From Yeosuana sp043876835 (GTDB taxonomy: Bacteria > Bacteroidota > Bacteroidia > Flavobacteriales > Flavobacteriaceae): DNA of 64,000 bases. Below, one piece after another: positions 35,255 through 44,002 of this stretch. The translations under genes were made by a program, and so were the position numbers. The stretch lies in assembly GCF_043876835.1 (NCBI RefSeq), contig NZ_JBAWJZ010000007.1, forward strand, positions 62,001-126,000, read 5' to 3'. A model generated the notes under the pieces. It was not told the DNA's origin and searched no databases. It worked only from the letters and a program-made list of their open reading frames with translations. Position 1 is the stretch's first letter; every line of letters begins with the position of its first letter.

Positions 35255-36436
35255 ATGAAAAAACTACTACTTATAGCAACTATTTTTACAACATTATTAG
35301 CATGCAGTACTAGAAAGCAAGTCGAAAAGTCAATAAATTCTGGTAATTATGATAAAGCCATTTCTGATGCTTTAGACAAACTTGAAACCAATAAAAGCAA
35401 AAAGAGTAAAGAAGACTATATTTTAATGCTTCATGATGCCTATTATAAAGCAGTTGATAGAGATTTAAACAATATTAAATTTTTAAAAAAAGATAATAAC
35501 CCTGAATATCATCAAAAAATTTATGAGACTTATATAAGCTTAAATTCAAGGCAGGAGTCCATTAAACCGTTTATGCCATTACAGATAAATAGTAAAACTG
35601 TTAATTTCAAATTCAATGATTATGGTGATGATATTTTAGATACCCGAAATAAAACCTCAGATTATTTATATGAAAAAGGTATCGCTTTAATAGATTCAGA
35701 TTCTAAAGCTACAATTAGAGAAGCTTACAACACCTTTAGTTACATAGAATCAATTAACCCAAATTATGAAAAAACCAGAGAATTTATTGAAGAAGCTCAT
35801 TTTAGAGGCACAAATTATGTAATTGTTAATATAGAAAATCAAACAAATCAAATCATTCCTAGCAGATTGGAAGACGATTTGTTGAATTTTAATACTTATG
35901 GATTAAATCAATTTTGGACAGTTTATCATGCTTCTCAAGACCCAAATTTAGAGTATGATTATGCTATGACCTTACAATTAAAACGTATTAATATTTCACC
36001 AGAACAAATCAAAGAAAGAGAAATATTAAGAGAGCGAGATATTGTTGATGGTTGGAAGTATAAGCTAGATGGCAAAGGTAATGTTATGAAAGACAGCTTA
36101 GGTAATGATATCAAAATAGATAAAATTATAAGGGTAAAAGCTAGATTTTCAGAATTCACACAATTAAAATCAACTCAGGTTATAGGCAGCGTTGTTTATG
36201 TAGATTTAAAATCAAATCAATTAGTTGACACGTTTTCAATTGATAGTGAATTTGTTTTCAACAATATTTATGCTGCTTTTAGAGGCGATAAAAGAGCCCT
36301 TACAAAAGAAGATTTGAATTTATTGAATAATAGAAGAATTCCATTTCCAACAAATGAGCAAATGGTTTATGATACTGGTGAGGATTTAAAACTAAAACTT
36401 AAAAAGATTATAAACTCTTATCGACCTAGAAACTAA
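35255..36436 (+). CDS. Lipoprotein of unknown function, TPR-like N-terminal part
   Basis: The 393-residue protein starts with a lipoprotein signal, MKKLLLIATIFTTLLAC, with Cys at residue 17. Residues about 20-160 are helical, with a repeat-like pattern (VEKSINSGNYDKAISDALDK, then KEDYILMLHDAYYKAVDRDL) reminiscent of TPR units; the C-terminal 200 residues mix strands and charged helices (YDYAMTLQLKRINISPEQIK). No catalytic motif is seen. It is probably anchored to the inner face of the outer membrane. It has its own position between the fahA terminator and the convergent ppk2 gene. Family not recognised beyond similarity in style to flavobacterial lipoproteins. Confidence 0.7.
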   Translation: MKKLLLIATIFTTLLACSTRKQVEKSINSGNYDKAISDALDKLETNKSKKSKEDYILMLHDAYYKAVDRDLNNIKFLKKDNNPEYHQKIYETYISLNSRQESIKPFMPLQINSKTVNFKFNDYGDDILDTRNKTSDYLYEKGIALIDSDSKATIREAYNTFSYIESINPNYEKTREFIEEAHFRGTNYVIVNIENQTNQIIPSRLEDDLLNFNTYGLNQFWTVYHASQDPNLEYDYAMTLQLKRINISPEQIKEREILRERDIVDGWKYKLDGKGNVMKDSLGNDIKIDKIIRVKARFSEFTQLKSTQVIGSVVYVDLKSNQLVDTFSIDSEFVFNNIYAAFRGDKRALTKEDLNLLNNRRIPFPTNEQMVYDTGEDLKLKLKKIINSYRPRN

Positions 36437-36465
36437 AAAATTTATTTGTTTCTAATTTTTGAAAC

Positions 36466-37272
36466 TTAATATTTTTCAGGAACAAAGGTTTGGTAATTCA
36501 TTGGCGGACGCACATAGGCTTTGTAGTCAGGCAAATCTGGCAATTTAATAGGATTCAAATCCATTTTATCATAAGGTATCTGGCTCAAAACATGGCTAAT
36601 GCAATTTAAGCGAGCCTTTTTCTTATTATCTGCATTTACAACAAACCAAGGCACTTGTTTAGTATCTGTATGTGCAAACATATTGTCTTTAGCTTTTGAG
36701 TACTCTAACCACCTGGAACGCGATTCTAAATCCATCGGGCTAAATTTCCAACGTTTTAATGGATTGCTTATCCTGTTTTTGAAACGTTTTTCCTGTTCTT
36801 CATCGCTTACAGAAAACCAGTATTTTAAAACAATAGTTCCAGACCTTACTAACATTCGTTCAAATTCCGGGCATGAACGTAAAAACTCATGATACTCGTC
36901 TTCAGTACAAAAACCCATAACCTTTTCTACTCCTGCCCTGTTGTACCAACTTCTATCAAAAAGCACTATCTCTCCTGCTGCTGGCAAATAAGGAACATAT
37001 CGTTGAAAATACCATTGTGTTTTTTCCCTTTCAGTTGGCATGCCCAACGCTACAACTTTACATACACGAGGATTTAGTGGCTCTGTAAAACGTTTTATTG
37101 TTCCACCTTTACCAGAAGCATCTCTGCCTTCAAAAATGATTACTACTTTTAATCCTTGCTTTTTTACCCATTCTTGTAAATGAACCAGTTCTTCATGCAA
37201 TTTGATTAGCTCTTTTTCATAATCAAATGGATTGTTTTTCGATGCGTCTTTATTTGGTGCTTTCATTCGCAC
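36466..37272 (-). CDS. ppk2: Polyphosphate kinase 2 family protein
   Basis: The 268-residue product shows the PPK2 core: Walker A in EGRDASGKGGTIKRF (about residues 48-62), the lid and Walker B region QWYFQRYVPYLPAAGEIVLF followed by DRSWYNRAGVEKVMGFC, and the late ISNPLKRWKFSPMDLESR. PPK2 transfers phosphate between inorganic polyphosphate and nucleoside diphosphates or monophosphates. Length and motifs suggest a single-domain class I (NDP-acting) enzyme, though class cannot be fixed by eye. It is the last of three minus-strand genes (ytxJ, GGCT-like, ppk2) and is convergent with the lipoprotein gene. Confidence 0.92.
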   Translation of the reverse strand: MRMKAPNKDASKNNPFDYEKELIKLHEELVHLQEWVKKQGLKVVIIFEGRDASGKGGTIKRFTEPLNPRVCKVVALGMPTEREKTQWYFQRYVPYLPAAGEIVLFDRSWYNRAGVEKVMGFCTEDEYHEFLRSCPEFERMLVRSGTIVLKYWFSVSDEEQEKRFKNRISNPLKRWKFSPMDLESRSRWLEYSKAKDNMFAHTDTKQVPWFVVNADNKKKARLNCISHVLSQIPYDKMDLNPIKLPDLPDYKAYVRPPMNYQTFVPEKY

Positions 37273-37303
37273 AAGTTAATAAAAAACCTTAAAAAAGTTA
37301 CAA

Positions 37304-37711
37304 TTAAATATCTTCCTTATTTAAGTAATCTCCTGAAACTATTCTTTTTAAATGATTGGTAGGCTGATTATAAGTATAAACCCAAGCTTTTAAGATTTCT
37401 CCAGAATTTAGATATGCATCAATGAGATCTCTTTTATATTCATTGGGATATTCTGAATTATCGCCAATTCCTTCATAATCATCTAAAATTTTGAAGGTCT
37501 TTTCGTTTTCAGGAATTTTAAAAACATGCCCAAAAACCTTTTCTGCTGAATCAGAACTCAAAATTGCTGCTGGATACCAAGAAACTTCAAATAGTTGACC
37601 ATAAAAATAACCTGCTCCAATGAAATCGGAATTTCTCTCTAAAAATTTCGACATATAACTGTCAAAATCTTTTAGCAAGGTTCCATAAACAAATAGGTAA
37701 TCTGAATTCAT
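37304..37711 (-). CDS. Gamma-glutamylcyclotransferase-like (AIG2/GGCT) protein
   Basis: The 135-residue protein has the GGCT-like fold signature: VYGTLLKDF at the N-terminus (the YGTL substrate-pocket motif), GAGYFYGQLFEVSWYPAAIL, an acidic KILDDYEGIGDN segment carrying the Glu expected for catalysis, and WVYTYNQP near the end. Such enzymes cyclise gamma-glutamyl groups to 5-oxoproline or act on related gamma-glutamylamines. It starts 12 bp after ytxJ. A pxpABC 5-oxoprolinase lies 7 kb away and could use the product, but that link is inference. Confidence 0.82.
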   Translation of the reverse strand: MNSDYLFVYGTLLKDFDSYMSKFLERNSDFIGAGYFYGQLFEVSWYPAAILSSDSAEKVFGHVFKIPENEKTFKILDDYEGIGDNSEYPNEYKRDLIDAYLNSGEILKAWVYTYNQPTNHLKRIVSGDYLNKEDI

Positions 37712-37723
37712 TTGAGCAACAAA

Positions 37724-38113
37724 TTAAAGATATCCTTTTAAGTCTAAATCATTTATAGCACCATGACTTTTATTAGCTACAGCTGTACCATTTTTTATTA
37801 CCAATAATTGTGGTGATTCGTGATAAACATGAAATGTTTGGGCTATTTCATTTGAAATAGCTCTGTACTCTATTAAATCTAAATAATATAAATCAAAATC
37901 TTTTTCGGTAAAATCATAGTCTTTCAAAAACTGATTCTTCACCATTCTGCTAACTCCACAACGCGTTGAATGCTTAAATATCAATTGAGTTTTTAATAAT
38001 GATTTTTCTTTAATGTCACCTAATTGACTCAACGATGTTAATATGTTCCAAGGTAATTCTTTTTCATCTTTATTTTCAGAGGAACTGTTAAATAGCTTGT
38101 TAAGTAATCCCAT
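37724..38113 (-). CDS. ytxJ: Bacillithiol-system redox-active protein YtxJ
   Basis: The 129-residue product has a thioredoxin-like fold with a single active-site cysteine in IFKHSTRCGVSRMVKNQF and the late cis-proline region HESPQLLVIKNG. YtxJ is a monothiol bacilliredoxin-like protein of Firmicutes and Bacteroidota that make bacillithiol; it probably removes bacillithiol from mixed disulfides on cytosolic proteins. It is the first gene of a three-gene minus-strand run with the GGCT-like and ppk2 genes. Family call rests on the TRC motif and on length. Confidence 0.85.
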   Translation of the reverse strand: MGLLNKLFNSSSENKDEKELPWNILTSLSQLGDIKEKSLLKTQLIFKHSTRCGVSRMVKNQFLKDYDFTEKDFDLYYLDLIEYRAISNEIAQTFHVYHESPQLLVIKNGTAVANKSHGAINDLDLKGYL

Positions 38114-38160
38114 ATTTTGTAATTTAATGTGATTTAAGTCGTATTAATTTTCAAATCTTA

Positions 38161-38211
38161 CATCTGACTAAAAGTCTTATTTTTAGCAACTTCATCTGAC
38201 TTTTTGTCTTT
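38161..38211 (+). promoter_or_regulatory. Twin GAC-N5-GTC repeat upstream of clpB
   Basis: Two copies of a 19-bp unit, CATCTGACTAAAAGTCTTA (38161) and CATCTGACTTTTTGTCTTT (38193), are spaced exactly 32 bp start to start. Each contains an inverted repeat GAC-N5-GTC (38166-38176 and 38198-38208). They lie 60-110 bp before the clpB start, where a stress regulator or activator would bind. It is not CIRCE. Confidence 0.55.
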
Positions 38212-38270
38212 AAATTTCCGTTGGTAAGATTATTGAGAATTTAATTGTAAAGAAAAAAAATAAAATAGAT

Positions 38271-40880
38271 ATGAACCTTAATAATTTTACAATAAAATCG
38301 CAAGAAGCTATTCAGCAAGCTCAACAACTTGCTCAAAGCTTCGGTCATCAACAAATAGAAAACGAGCATATTTTTAAAGCTATTTTTGAAGTTGATGAAA
38401 ATGTACTTCCATTCATTTTGAAAAAATTGAATGTCAATATTAACATATTAGAACAAGCTTTAAATAAGCAACTTGAAAGTTTCGCTAAAGTTTCTGGAGG
38501 CGACATTATGTTTTCAAGAGAAGCTGGTAAAACCTTAAACGAAGCATCAATTATTGCTAAAAAAATGAAAGATGACTTTGTTTCTGTTGAGCATTTAATT
38601 TTGGCCGTTTTTAAATCAAACAGTAAAATAGCCCAAATGCTAAAAGACCAAGGTGTTACTGAAAAAACCCTTCAAACTGCTATTGAAGAAATTCGAAAAG
38701 GAGAAAATGTAACCTCTCAAAGTCAAGAAGAAACTTATAATGCACTTAACAAGTATGCCAAAAATTTAAACCAGCTTGCTAAAGATGGCAAGTTAGATCC
38801 TGTAATTGGCAGAGATGAAGAAATAAGACGTATACTACAAATTTTATCTCGAAGAACAAAAAACAATCCTATTTTGGTTGGTGAACCTGGCACTGGTAAA
38901 ACAGCAATTGCCGAAGGTTTAGCGCACAGAATTGTAGATGGCGATGTGCCTGAAAACTTAAAAGACAAACAAATTTTTGCTTTAGATATGGGCGCATTAA
39001 TTGCTGGTGCAAAATATAAAGGCGAATTTGAAGAGCGTTTAAAAGCTGTTATTAAAGAAGTAACCAACAGTGAAGGAGACATTGTTTTATTCATTGATGA
39101 AATTCATACACTTGTCGGCGCTGGTGGTGGTCAAGGAGCCATGGACGCCGCAAACATTTTAAAACCAGCCCTTGCAAGAGGCGAATTACGTGCAATAGGT
39201 GCAACAACTTTAGACGAGTATCAAAAATATTTTGAAAAAGATAAAGCTTTAGAACGTCGTTTTCAAAAAGTAATGGTTTATGAGCCAGATACAGAAAGTG
39301 CCATTTCAATTTTACGTGGTATCAAAGAAAAGTATGAAACCCACCATAAGGTTAGAATTAAAGATGAAGCCATTATTGGAGCTGTTGAACTTTCCCAAAG
39401 GTACATAACCAACAGGTTTCTTCCAGATAAAGCCATTGACTTAATGGACGAAGCTGCTTCAAAATTGCGTATGGAAATCAATTCCAAACCAGAAGAACTT
39501 GATGTTTTGGATAGAAAAATCATGCAACTGGAAATTGAAATTGAAGCTATTAAACGTGAAAAAGATGAAGTAAAACTAAAAGCATTAAGTTCAGATTTAG
39601 CTAACTTAAAAGAAGAGCGCAATGAAATATATGCCAAATGGAAAAGCGAAAAAGAAGTTGTAGACAATATTCAAGTAACTAAACTCGAAATTGAAAACTA
39701 TAAAATAGAAGCAGAACGTGCAGAACGTGATGGCGATTATGGTAAAGTTGCAGAATTACGATACGGAAAAATAAAAGAAGCTCAGGAAAAACTAGAAGAA
39801 CTTCAAAAAGAATTGCAAAAAAATCAATCTGGTAATTCTCTTATTAAAGAAGAAGTAACCTATGATGATATTGCCGAAGTGGTAGCAAAATGGACAGGAA
39901 TTCCGGTAGTTAAAATGATTCAGAGCGAACGTGAAAAACTATTGAAACTTGAAGAAGAATTACATAAACGCGTTATTGGACAAGACGAAGCCATTATTGC
40001 CGTTAGTGATGCGGTAAGACGAAGTCGTGCAGGTTTGCAAAATCCTCAAAAACCCATTGGTACGTTCCTGTTTTTAGGAACAACCGGTGTTGGTAAAACT
40101 GAACTGGCAAAAGCATTAGCCGATTATCTTTTTGATGATGAAAATGCGATGACCAGAATTGATATGAGCGAATATCAGGAACGTCATGCTGTAAGCAGAT
40201 TGGTAGGTGCGCCTCCTGGATATATAGGATATGATGAAGGTGGACAATTAACAGAAGCTATAAGAAGAAAACCCTACTCAGTCATTCTTTTAGATGAAAT
40301 AGAAAAAGCGCATCCTGATACTTTTAATATTTTATTACAAGTATTAGACGAAGGTAGATTGACAGATAACAAAGGTCGTGTAGCAGATTTTAAAAATTCA
40401 ATTGTAATCATGACATCAAACTTAGGAAGTCATTTAATTCATGAACGATTTGAATCTACAAAAGATATAGATTCTGCTATTGAAGCTGCAAAAGTGGATG
40501 TTTTAGGATTGTTAAAACAAACGGTCAGACCCGAGTTTTTAAATAGAATTGACGATACCATAATGTTTACGCCATTATCAAAAGAAAACATCATTGATAT
40601 TGTTGAATTGCAAATAAAAGGCTTAACAAAAATGATTGCAAAACAAGGAATCACTTTTGATGCAACAAATGAAGCAATAAACTATTTAGCAGCAAAAGGA
40701 TATAACCCAGAATATGGCGCAAGACCAGTAAAAAGAGTTATTCAAAAAGAAGTTTTGAATGAATTAAGTAAAGAAATTTTAGCTGGAAAAGTGACTACAG
40801 ATAGTGTCATTCTTTTAGACGCCTTTGATGATAAATTGGTTTTTAGAAACCAGGCCAATTTAATATCTAATGAAATATAA
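38271..40880 (+). CDS. clpB: ATP-dependent disaggregase chaperone ClpB
   Basis: The 869-residue protein has the complete ClpB plan: the paired Clp-N repeats (about residues 1-145), first AAA+ domain with GEPGTGKTAIAEG and FIDEIHTLVGAGGG, the M-domain coiled coil (about 400-530, rich in Glu/Lys), and the second AAA+ domain with GTTGVGKTELAKA and LLDEIEKAHPDTF, ending in the D2 small domain (GARPVKRVIQKEVLNEL). It resolves protein aggregates with DnaK in the cytosol. The presence of the M-domain separates it from ClpC and ClpA. The twin repeat at 38161-38211 is a likely heat-shock control site, and a long-stem terminator follows. Confidence 0.97.
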   Translation: MNLNNFTIKSQEAIQQAQQLAQSFGHQQIENEHIFKAIFEVDENVLPFILKKLNVNINILEQALNKQLESFAKVSGGDIMFSREAGKTLNEASIIAKKMKDDFVSVEHLILAVFKSNSKIAQMLKDQGVTEKTLQTAIEEIRKGENVTSQSQEETYNALNKYAKNLNQLAKDGKLDPVIGRDEEIRRILQILSRRTKNNPILVGEPGTGKTAIAEGLAHRIVDGDVPENLKDKQIFALDMGALIAGAKYKGEFEERLKAVIKEVTNSEGDIVLFIDEIHTLVGAGGGQGAMDAANILKPALARGELRAIGATTLDEYQKYFEKDKALERRFQKVMVYEPDTESAISILRGIKEKYETHHKVRIKDEAIIGAVELSQRYITNRFLPDKAIDLMDEAASKLRMEINSKPEELDVLDRKIMQLEIEIEAIKREKDEVKLKALSSDLANLKEERNEIYAKWKSEKEVVDNIQVTKLEIENYKIEAERAERDGDYGKVAELRYGKIKEAQEKLEELQKELQKNQSGNSLIKEEVTYDDIAEVVAKWTGIPVVKMIQSEREKLLKLEEELHKRVIGQDEAIIAVSDAVRRSRAGLQNPQKPIGTFLFLGTTGVGKTELAKALADYLFDDENAMTRIDMSEYQERHAVSRLVGAPPGYIGYDEGGQLTEAIRRKPYSVILLDEIEKAHPDTFNILLQVLDEGRLTDNKGRVADFKNSIVIMTSNLGSHLIHERFESTKDIDSAIEAAKVDVLGLLKQTVRPEFLNRIDDTIMFTPLSKENIIDIVELQIKGLTKMIAKQGITFDATNEAINYLAAKGYNPEYGARPVKRVIQKEVLNELSKEILAGKVTTDSVILLDAFDDKLVFRNQANLISNEI

Positions 40881-40943
40881 TAGACTTTCATAATAACTGT
40901 AACAATTAATATATAAAACAGTCTTATTATTGGTTGGTTAGTT

Positions 40944-40999
40944 AAAAGCAATGTGAATCAGATCTTTAGCAATTAAAGAAGATAAGCATTGCTTTTTTT
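40944..40999 (+). terminator. Candidate clpB terminator
   Basis: AAAAGCAATG (40944-40953) pairs with CATTGCTTTT (40987-40996) and is followed by more T. The 33-base loop can itself fold (TCTTTA with TAAAGA). The large loop lowers confidence. Confidence 0.5.
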
Positions 41000-41049
41000 G
41001 TTAAATTTTATGTTAAATACAATCATCAAAACAATAAAAAAAACACTTT

Positions 41050-41084
41050 TTGCATTATCTATATAAATAAAATTGCTAACTTTG
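41050..41084 (+). promoter_or_regulatory. Candidate deoC1 promoter
   Basis: TAACTTTG (41077-41084) fits TAnnTTTG, with TTG at 41050-41052, 24 bases upstream, slightly more than the usual spacing. The start codon is 102 bp downstream. Confidence 0.42.
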
Positions 41085-41185
41085 TTCATCGATTAAATTC
41101 AACCTTTCGTCGAAGAATTGAAGTTATCGTTTCCCTCTCCAAATTTATTGTTTAAAACAAATTAACTAAAAAACCTACTTGTAAT

Positions 41186-41848
41186 ATGGATATCAACGCA
41201 TTCCTAGATTTTACACTTCTTAATTCTACAACAACCGAGCGCGATATTGTTAACCTATGTAATGATGCTCTAAATAACAATTATCATTCAGTTTGTGTTA
41301 ACAGCTGTTATGTCCCTTTAGCAAAGCAATTATTAGACAAAACTCCAGTAAAGATCTGTACTGTTGTTGGGTTTCCTTTAGGTGCCATGTCAACTCAATC
41401 AAAAGCATTTGAAGCAAAAAAGGCGGTCGAAAATGGTGCTGATGAAATAGAAATGGTCATTAACATTGGCTTCCTAAAAAGTAAAAACTATTTAGCCCTT
41501 CTAAAAGACATTATAGATGTAAAAATAGCTATTGATAATAAGCCATTAAAAGTTATTATTGAGATAAGTGAATTATCAAAAAATGAAATTATAAAAGCCT
41601 GCGAAATCTCTATGGATGCAAAAGCAGATTATATAAAAACCTCAACTGGATTTTCAAATAGCGGTGCTACATTTACTGCTGTGAAAATTATTAAGAAAAC
41701 TGTAAAAGACGATCTCAAAATTGTGGCTTCAGGAGGAATCAACAATTTTGAAACGGCACTAAAATATATCAATTTAGGTGTTGATAGAATTGCAGCTACC
41801 ACAGAAATAAAAATAACAAAAGCTCAATTAGTTACAGAGATATCATAA
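41186..41848 (+). CDS. Degenerate deoxyribose-phosphate aldolase paralogue
   Basis: The 220-residue product is a DeoC-type barrel by fold (DFTLLNSTTTERDIVNLCND, VCVNSCYVPLAK, GFPLGAMSTQSKAFEAKKAV) but departs from the family at functional positions. The Schiff-base Lys is kept (K151 in YIKTSTGF). The Asp of GADEIDMV is Glu (E89), the proton-relay Lys of KASGG is Val (V180 in IVASGG), and the phosphate-binding GTSSG loop reads AATTE. The neighbouring copy keeps all of these. Normal aldolase activity is therefore doubtful: it may act on another substrate, regulate, or be decaying, although the frame is intact. It has its own candidate promoter and a strong terminator, separate from deoC2-deoD. 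Confidence 0.85.
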   Translation: MDINAFLDFTLLNSTTTERDIVNLCNDALNNNYHSVCVNSCYVPLAKQLLDKTPVKICTVVGFPLGAMSTQSKAFEAKKAVENGADEIEMVINIGFLKSKNYLALLKDIIDVKIAIDNKPLKVIIEISELSKNEIIKACEISMDAKADYIKTSTGFSNSGATFTAVKIIKKTVKDDLKIVASGGINNFETALKYINLGVDRIAATTEIKITKAQLVTEIS

Positions 41849-41866
41849 CAGATATTATTTTATAAT

Positions 41867-41910
41867 AACAAAAGAAGAGGCTATACAAAAATATAGCCTC
41901 TTCTTTTGTT
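41867..41910 (+). terminator. Strong terminator after deoC1
   Basis: A perfect 19-bp stem, 41867-41885 (AACAAAAGAAGAGGCTATA) with 41892-41910, has a 6-base loop. It lies 18 bp beyond the deoC1 stop and separates it from deoC2. The A-rich and T-rich arms make it work on either strand. Confidence 0.85.
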
Positions 41911-42027
41911 TCATTGCAACATGCAATTTGTCTTATAGCTTCTAAATTTTAATGAAGCTAAATTACACCTTAAAACTGTTTTTATTCAAATAAAATAAGC
42001 TTAACTTTAACCTATTAAAACATTAAA

Positions 42028-42693
42028 ATGAAATCTTTAAATAACTATATAGACCACACACTATTAAAAGCCACCGCTACAAAAGAAGACATCATTAAAC
42101 TTTGTGAAGAAGCTAAAACCTACCAATTTTTTTCGGTTTGTGTTAACAGTTGTTATGCAAGTTTAGCAAAAGACCAATTAAAAAACTCCAATGTTAAAGT
42201 ATGCTGTGTTATAGGATTTCCTTTAGGAGCTATGTCCACAAAAGCTAAAGCTTACGAAGCTAAATCGGCATTAAATGACGGTGCTGATGAAATTGACATG
42301 GTAATGAATATTGGCTATTTAAAAAACAAGGATTTCGATAGCGTTTGGAAAGATGTTGAAGCTGTTAAAAACGTTATGCCGAACAACACTTTGAAAGTTA
42401 TTTTAGAAACCTGTTATCTTGATGAAAGTGAAATTATAAAAGCTAGTGAACTTGCCATACAAGGCGGTGCAGACTTTATAAAAACCTCAACTGGTTTTGG
42501 CACAAGAGGCGCTTCTTTTGAAGACATTAAACTTATGAAAAGTGTCGCTAAAAATACAACAAAAATAAAGGCGTCAGGTGGCATTAAAGATTCTAAAACA
42601 GCCTTAGATTATATAAATCTGGGCGCAGAAAGGCTGGGAACATCTTCAGGAATAGCAATCATAAAAGGTGAAACTTCCAATTCAAATTACTAA
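42028..42693 (+). CDS. deoC: Deoxyribose-phosphate aldolase
   Basis: The 221-residue enzyme keeps all expected DeoC residues: D90 in GADEIDMVMN, Schiff-base K152 in FIKTSTGFG, K181 in IKASGGIKD, and the phosphate loop GTSSG near residue 204. It splits 2-deoxyribose-5-phosphate into acetaldehyde and glyceraldehyde-3-phosphate, the final step of deoxynucleoside catabolism in the cytosol. It is followed after 27 bp by deoD, so the two form an operon for nucleoside salvage. It is a tandem paralogue of the degenerate copy 180 bp upstream. Confidence 0.95.
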   Translation: MKSLNNYIDHTLLKATATKEDIIKLCEEAKTYQFFSVCVNSCYASLAKDQLKNSNVKVCCVIGFPLGAMSTKAKAYEAKSALNDGADEIDMVMNIGYLKNKDFDSVWKDVEAVKNVMPNNTLKVILETCYLDESEIIKASELAIQGGADFIKTSTGFGTRGASFEDIKLMKSVAKNTTKIKASGGIKDSKTALDYINLGAERLGTSSGIAIIKGETSNSNY

Positions 42694-42720
42694 TAAATTT
42701 TCCACTTAATTTAACAAATC

Positions 42721-43419
42721 ATGAGCGTACATATAGAAGCAAAAAAAGGAGATATTGCAGAAACCATTTTATTACCAGGAGATCCTTTGAGAGCTAAATG
42801 GATAGCAGAAACCTTTTTTGAAAATCCAGTTTGTTTCAACAAAGTAAGAGGCATGTTAGGGTTTACGGGTACATATAAAGGAAAACCTGTTTCAGTAATG
42901 GGCACAGGAATGGGAGTTCCTAGTATTTCTATTTATACTCACGAACTTATTACAGAATATGGTGTTAAAAACTTAATCCGTGTTGGTAGTGCAGGTTCTT
43001 ATCAAGCGCATATTAAAATCAGGGATATCGTTTTGGCAATGGCTGCCTCTTCCAATTCAGGTATTAATGAATTGCGTTTTGGTGGTGCCGACTTTGCTCC
43101 TACAGCAAGTTTTGAATTATTTCAAAAAGCTGTAGAAGCAGCAAAATCTAAAGACATTACAATAAAAGCTGGGAACATATTCACCTCTGATGAGTTTTAC
43201 GCAGACGATTTTGAATCTTATAAAAAGTGGTCGAAATTTGGTGTATTATGCGTTGAAATGGAAAGTGCTGGCCTTTATACCATTGCAGCAAAACATAATG
43301 TAAATGCTTTAAGTATTTTAACTATTTCAGATTCTTTGGTTACAGGAGAAAGAACTACAACTTTAGAAAGAGAAACTACTTTTAAAGGCATGATTGAGAT
43401 TGCTTTAGAACTCGCTTAA
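42721..43419 (+). CDS. deoD: Purine-nucleoside phosphorylase, DeoD type
   Basis: The 232-residue protein matches hexameric DeoD: ILLPGDPLRAKWIAETF (phosphate site), TGMGVPSISIYTHELI, LIRVGSAGSYQ, CVEMESAGLY (nucleoside site, with the Glu of MES) and LTISDSLVTGE with the catalytic Asp. It splits purine (deoxy)nucleosides with phosphate into base and (deoxy)ribose-1-phosphate. Pairing with deoC2 channels the deoxyribose part into central metabolism. A GNAT gene begins 6 bp after its stop and may be cotranscribed. Confidence 0.96.
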   Translation: MSVHIEAKKGDIAETILLPGDPLRAKWIAETFFENPVCFNKVRGMLGFTGTYKGKPVSVMGTGMGVPSISIYTHELITEYGVKNLIRVGSAGSYQAHIKIRDIVLAMAASSNSGINELRFGGADFAPTASFELFQKAVEAAKSKDITIKAGNIFTSDEFYADDFESYKKWSKFGVLCVEMESAGLYTIAAKHNVNALSILTISDSLVTGERTTTLERETTFKGMIEIALELA

Positions 43420-43425
43420 TTTTTA

Positions 43426-43968
43426 ATGATTTCAATATCAGATAATATACAACTCATTAAGGTTACCATTAAAGATCAAAAAAAATTAATGGCTTTGGCT
43501 TGGAAAATATATCCAACTGAGTATAAATATCTTTGGAAAAATGAGGATTGTAACTGGTATCTAAACCGTTGCTATGGCTTAAAAAATTTCACCGAAGAAC
43601 TAGATGAAAATCTAGCTCACTATTATTTTGTTATTTATAAAAATCAAATTGAAGGATTTATACGGTTTGTTTTCAATAAATCATTAGAGCAATTTCCAGA
43701 TAAATCTGCAACCTATTTACACAGAATTTATTTAAGCCAAGAATCTCAAGGAACTGGGCTTTCTCAAAAATTAATGAATTGGATTGAACAAAAATCCAAA
43801 GAAAGAGGAATGGACTATATATGGCTTGAGGCCATGTCGTCCAAGGATAGAGCTCTTAAGTTTTACAAAAAAAATGGCTTTGAAACTTTAACTAAACGAC
43901 AATTAGATTTTGAATTATTGCAGGATAATTTCAGAGGAATATATCTTATGTATAAGCCTATTAAGTAA
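43426..43968 (+). CDS. GNAT-family N-acetyltransferase
   Basis: The 180-residue product has a single GNAT domain with acetyl-CoA site IYLSQESQGTGLSQKLMNWI (the Q-x-x-G-x-G pattern) and the late motif LEAMSSKDRALKFYKKNGFE. It resembles spermidine- or amine-acetylating members in general outline, but the acceptor cannot be told. It starts 6 bp after deoD, so it may be read from the same promoter. Cytosolic; no membrane segment. Confidence 0.85.
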   Translation: MISISDNIQLIKVTIKDQKKLMALAWKIYPTEYKYLWKNEDCNWYLNRCYGLKNFTEELDENLAHYYFVIYKNQIEGFIRFVFNKSLEQFPDKSATYLHRIYLSQESQGTGLSQKLMNWIEQKSKERGMDYIWLEAMSSKDRALKFYKKNGFETLTKRQLDFELLQDNFRGIYLMYKPIK

Positions 43969-44002
43969 AATTTAATTTTTGAATAACTGTTAAAATATCA
44001 TT

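Larger units (their letters stand above)
40881..41185. other. Gap between clpB and deoC1
   Basis: These 305 bp hold no gene. They contain the candidate clpB terminator (40944-40999), a candidate deoC1 promoter (41050-41084) and a leader of about 95 bases that includes CTTTCGTCGAAGAATTGAAG, which could form a weak hairpin. Confidence 0.5.
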
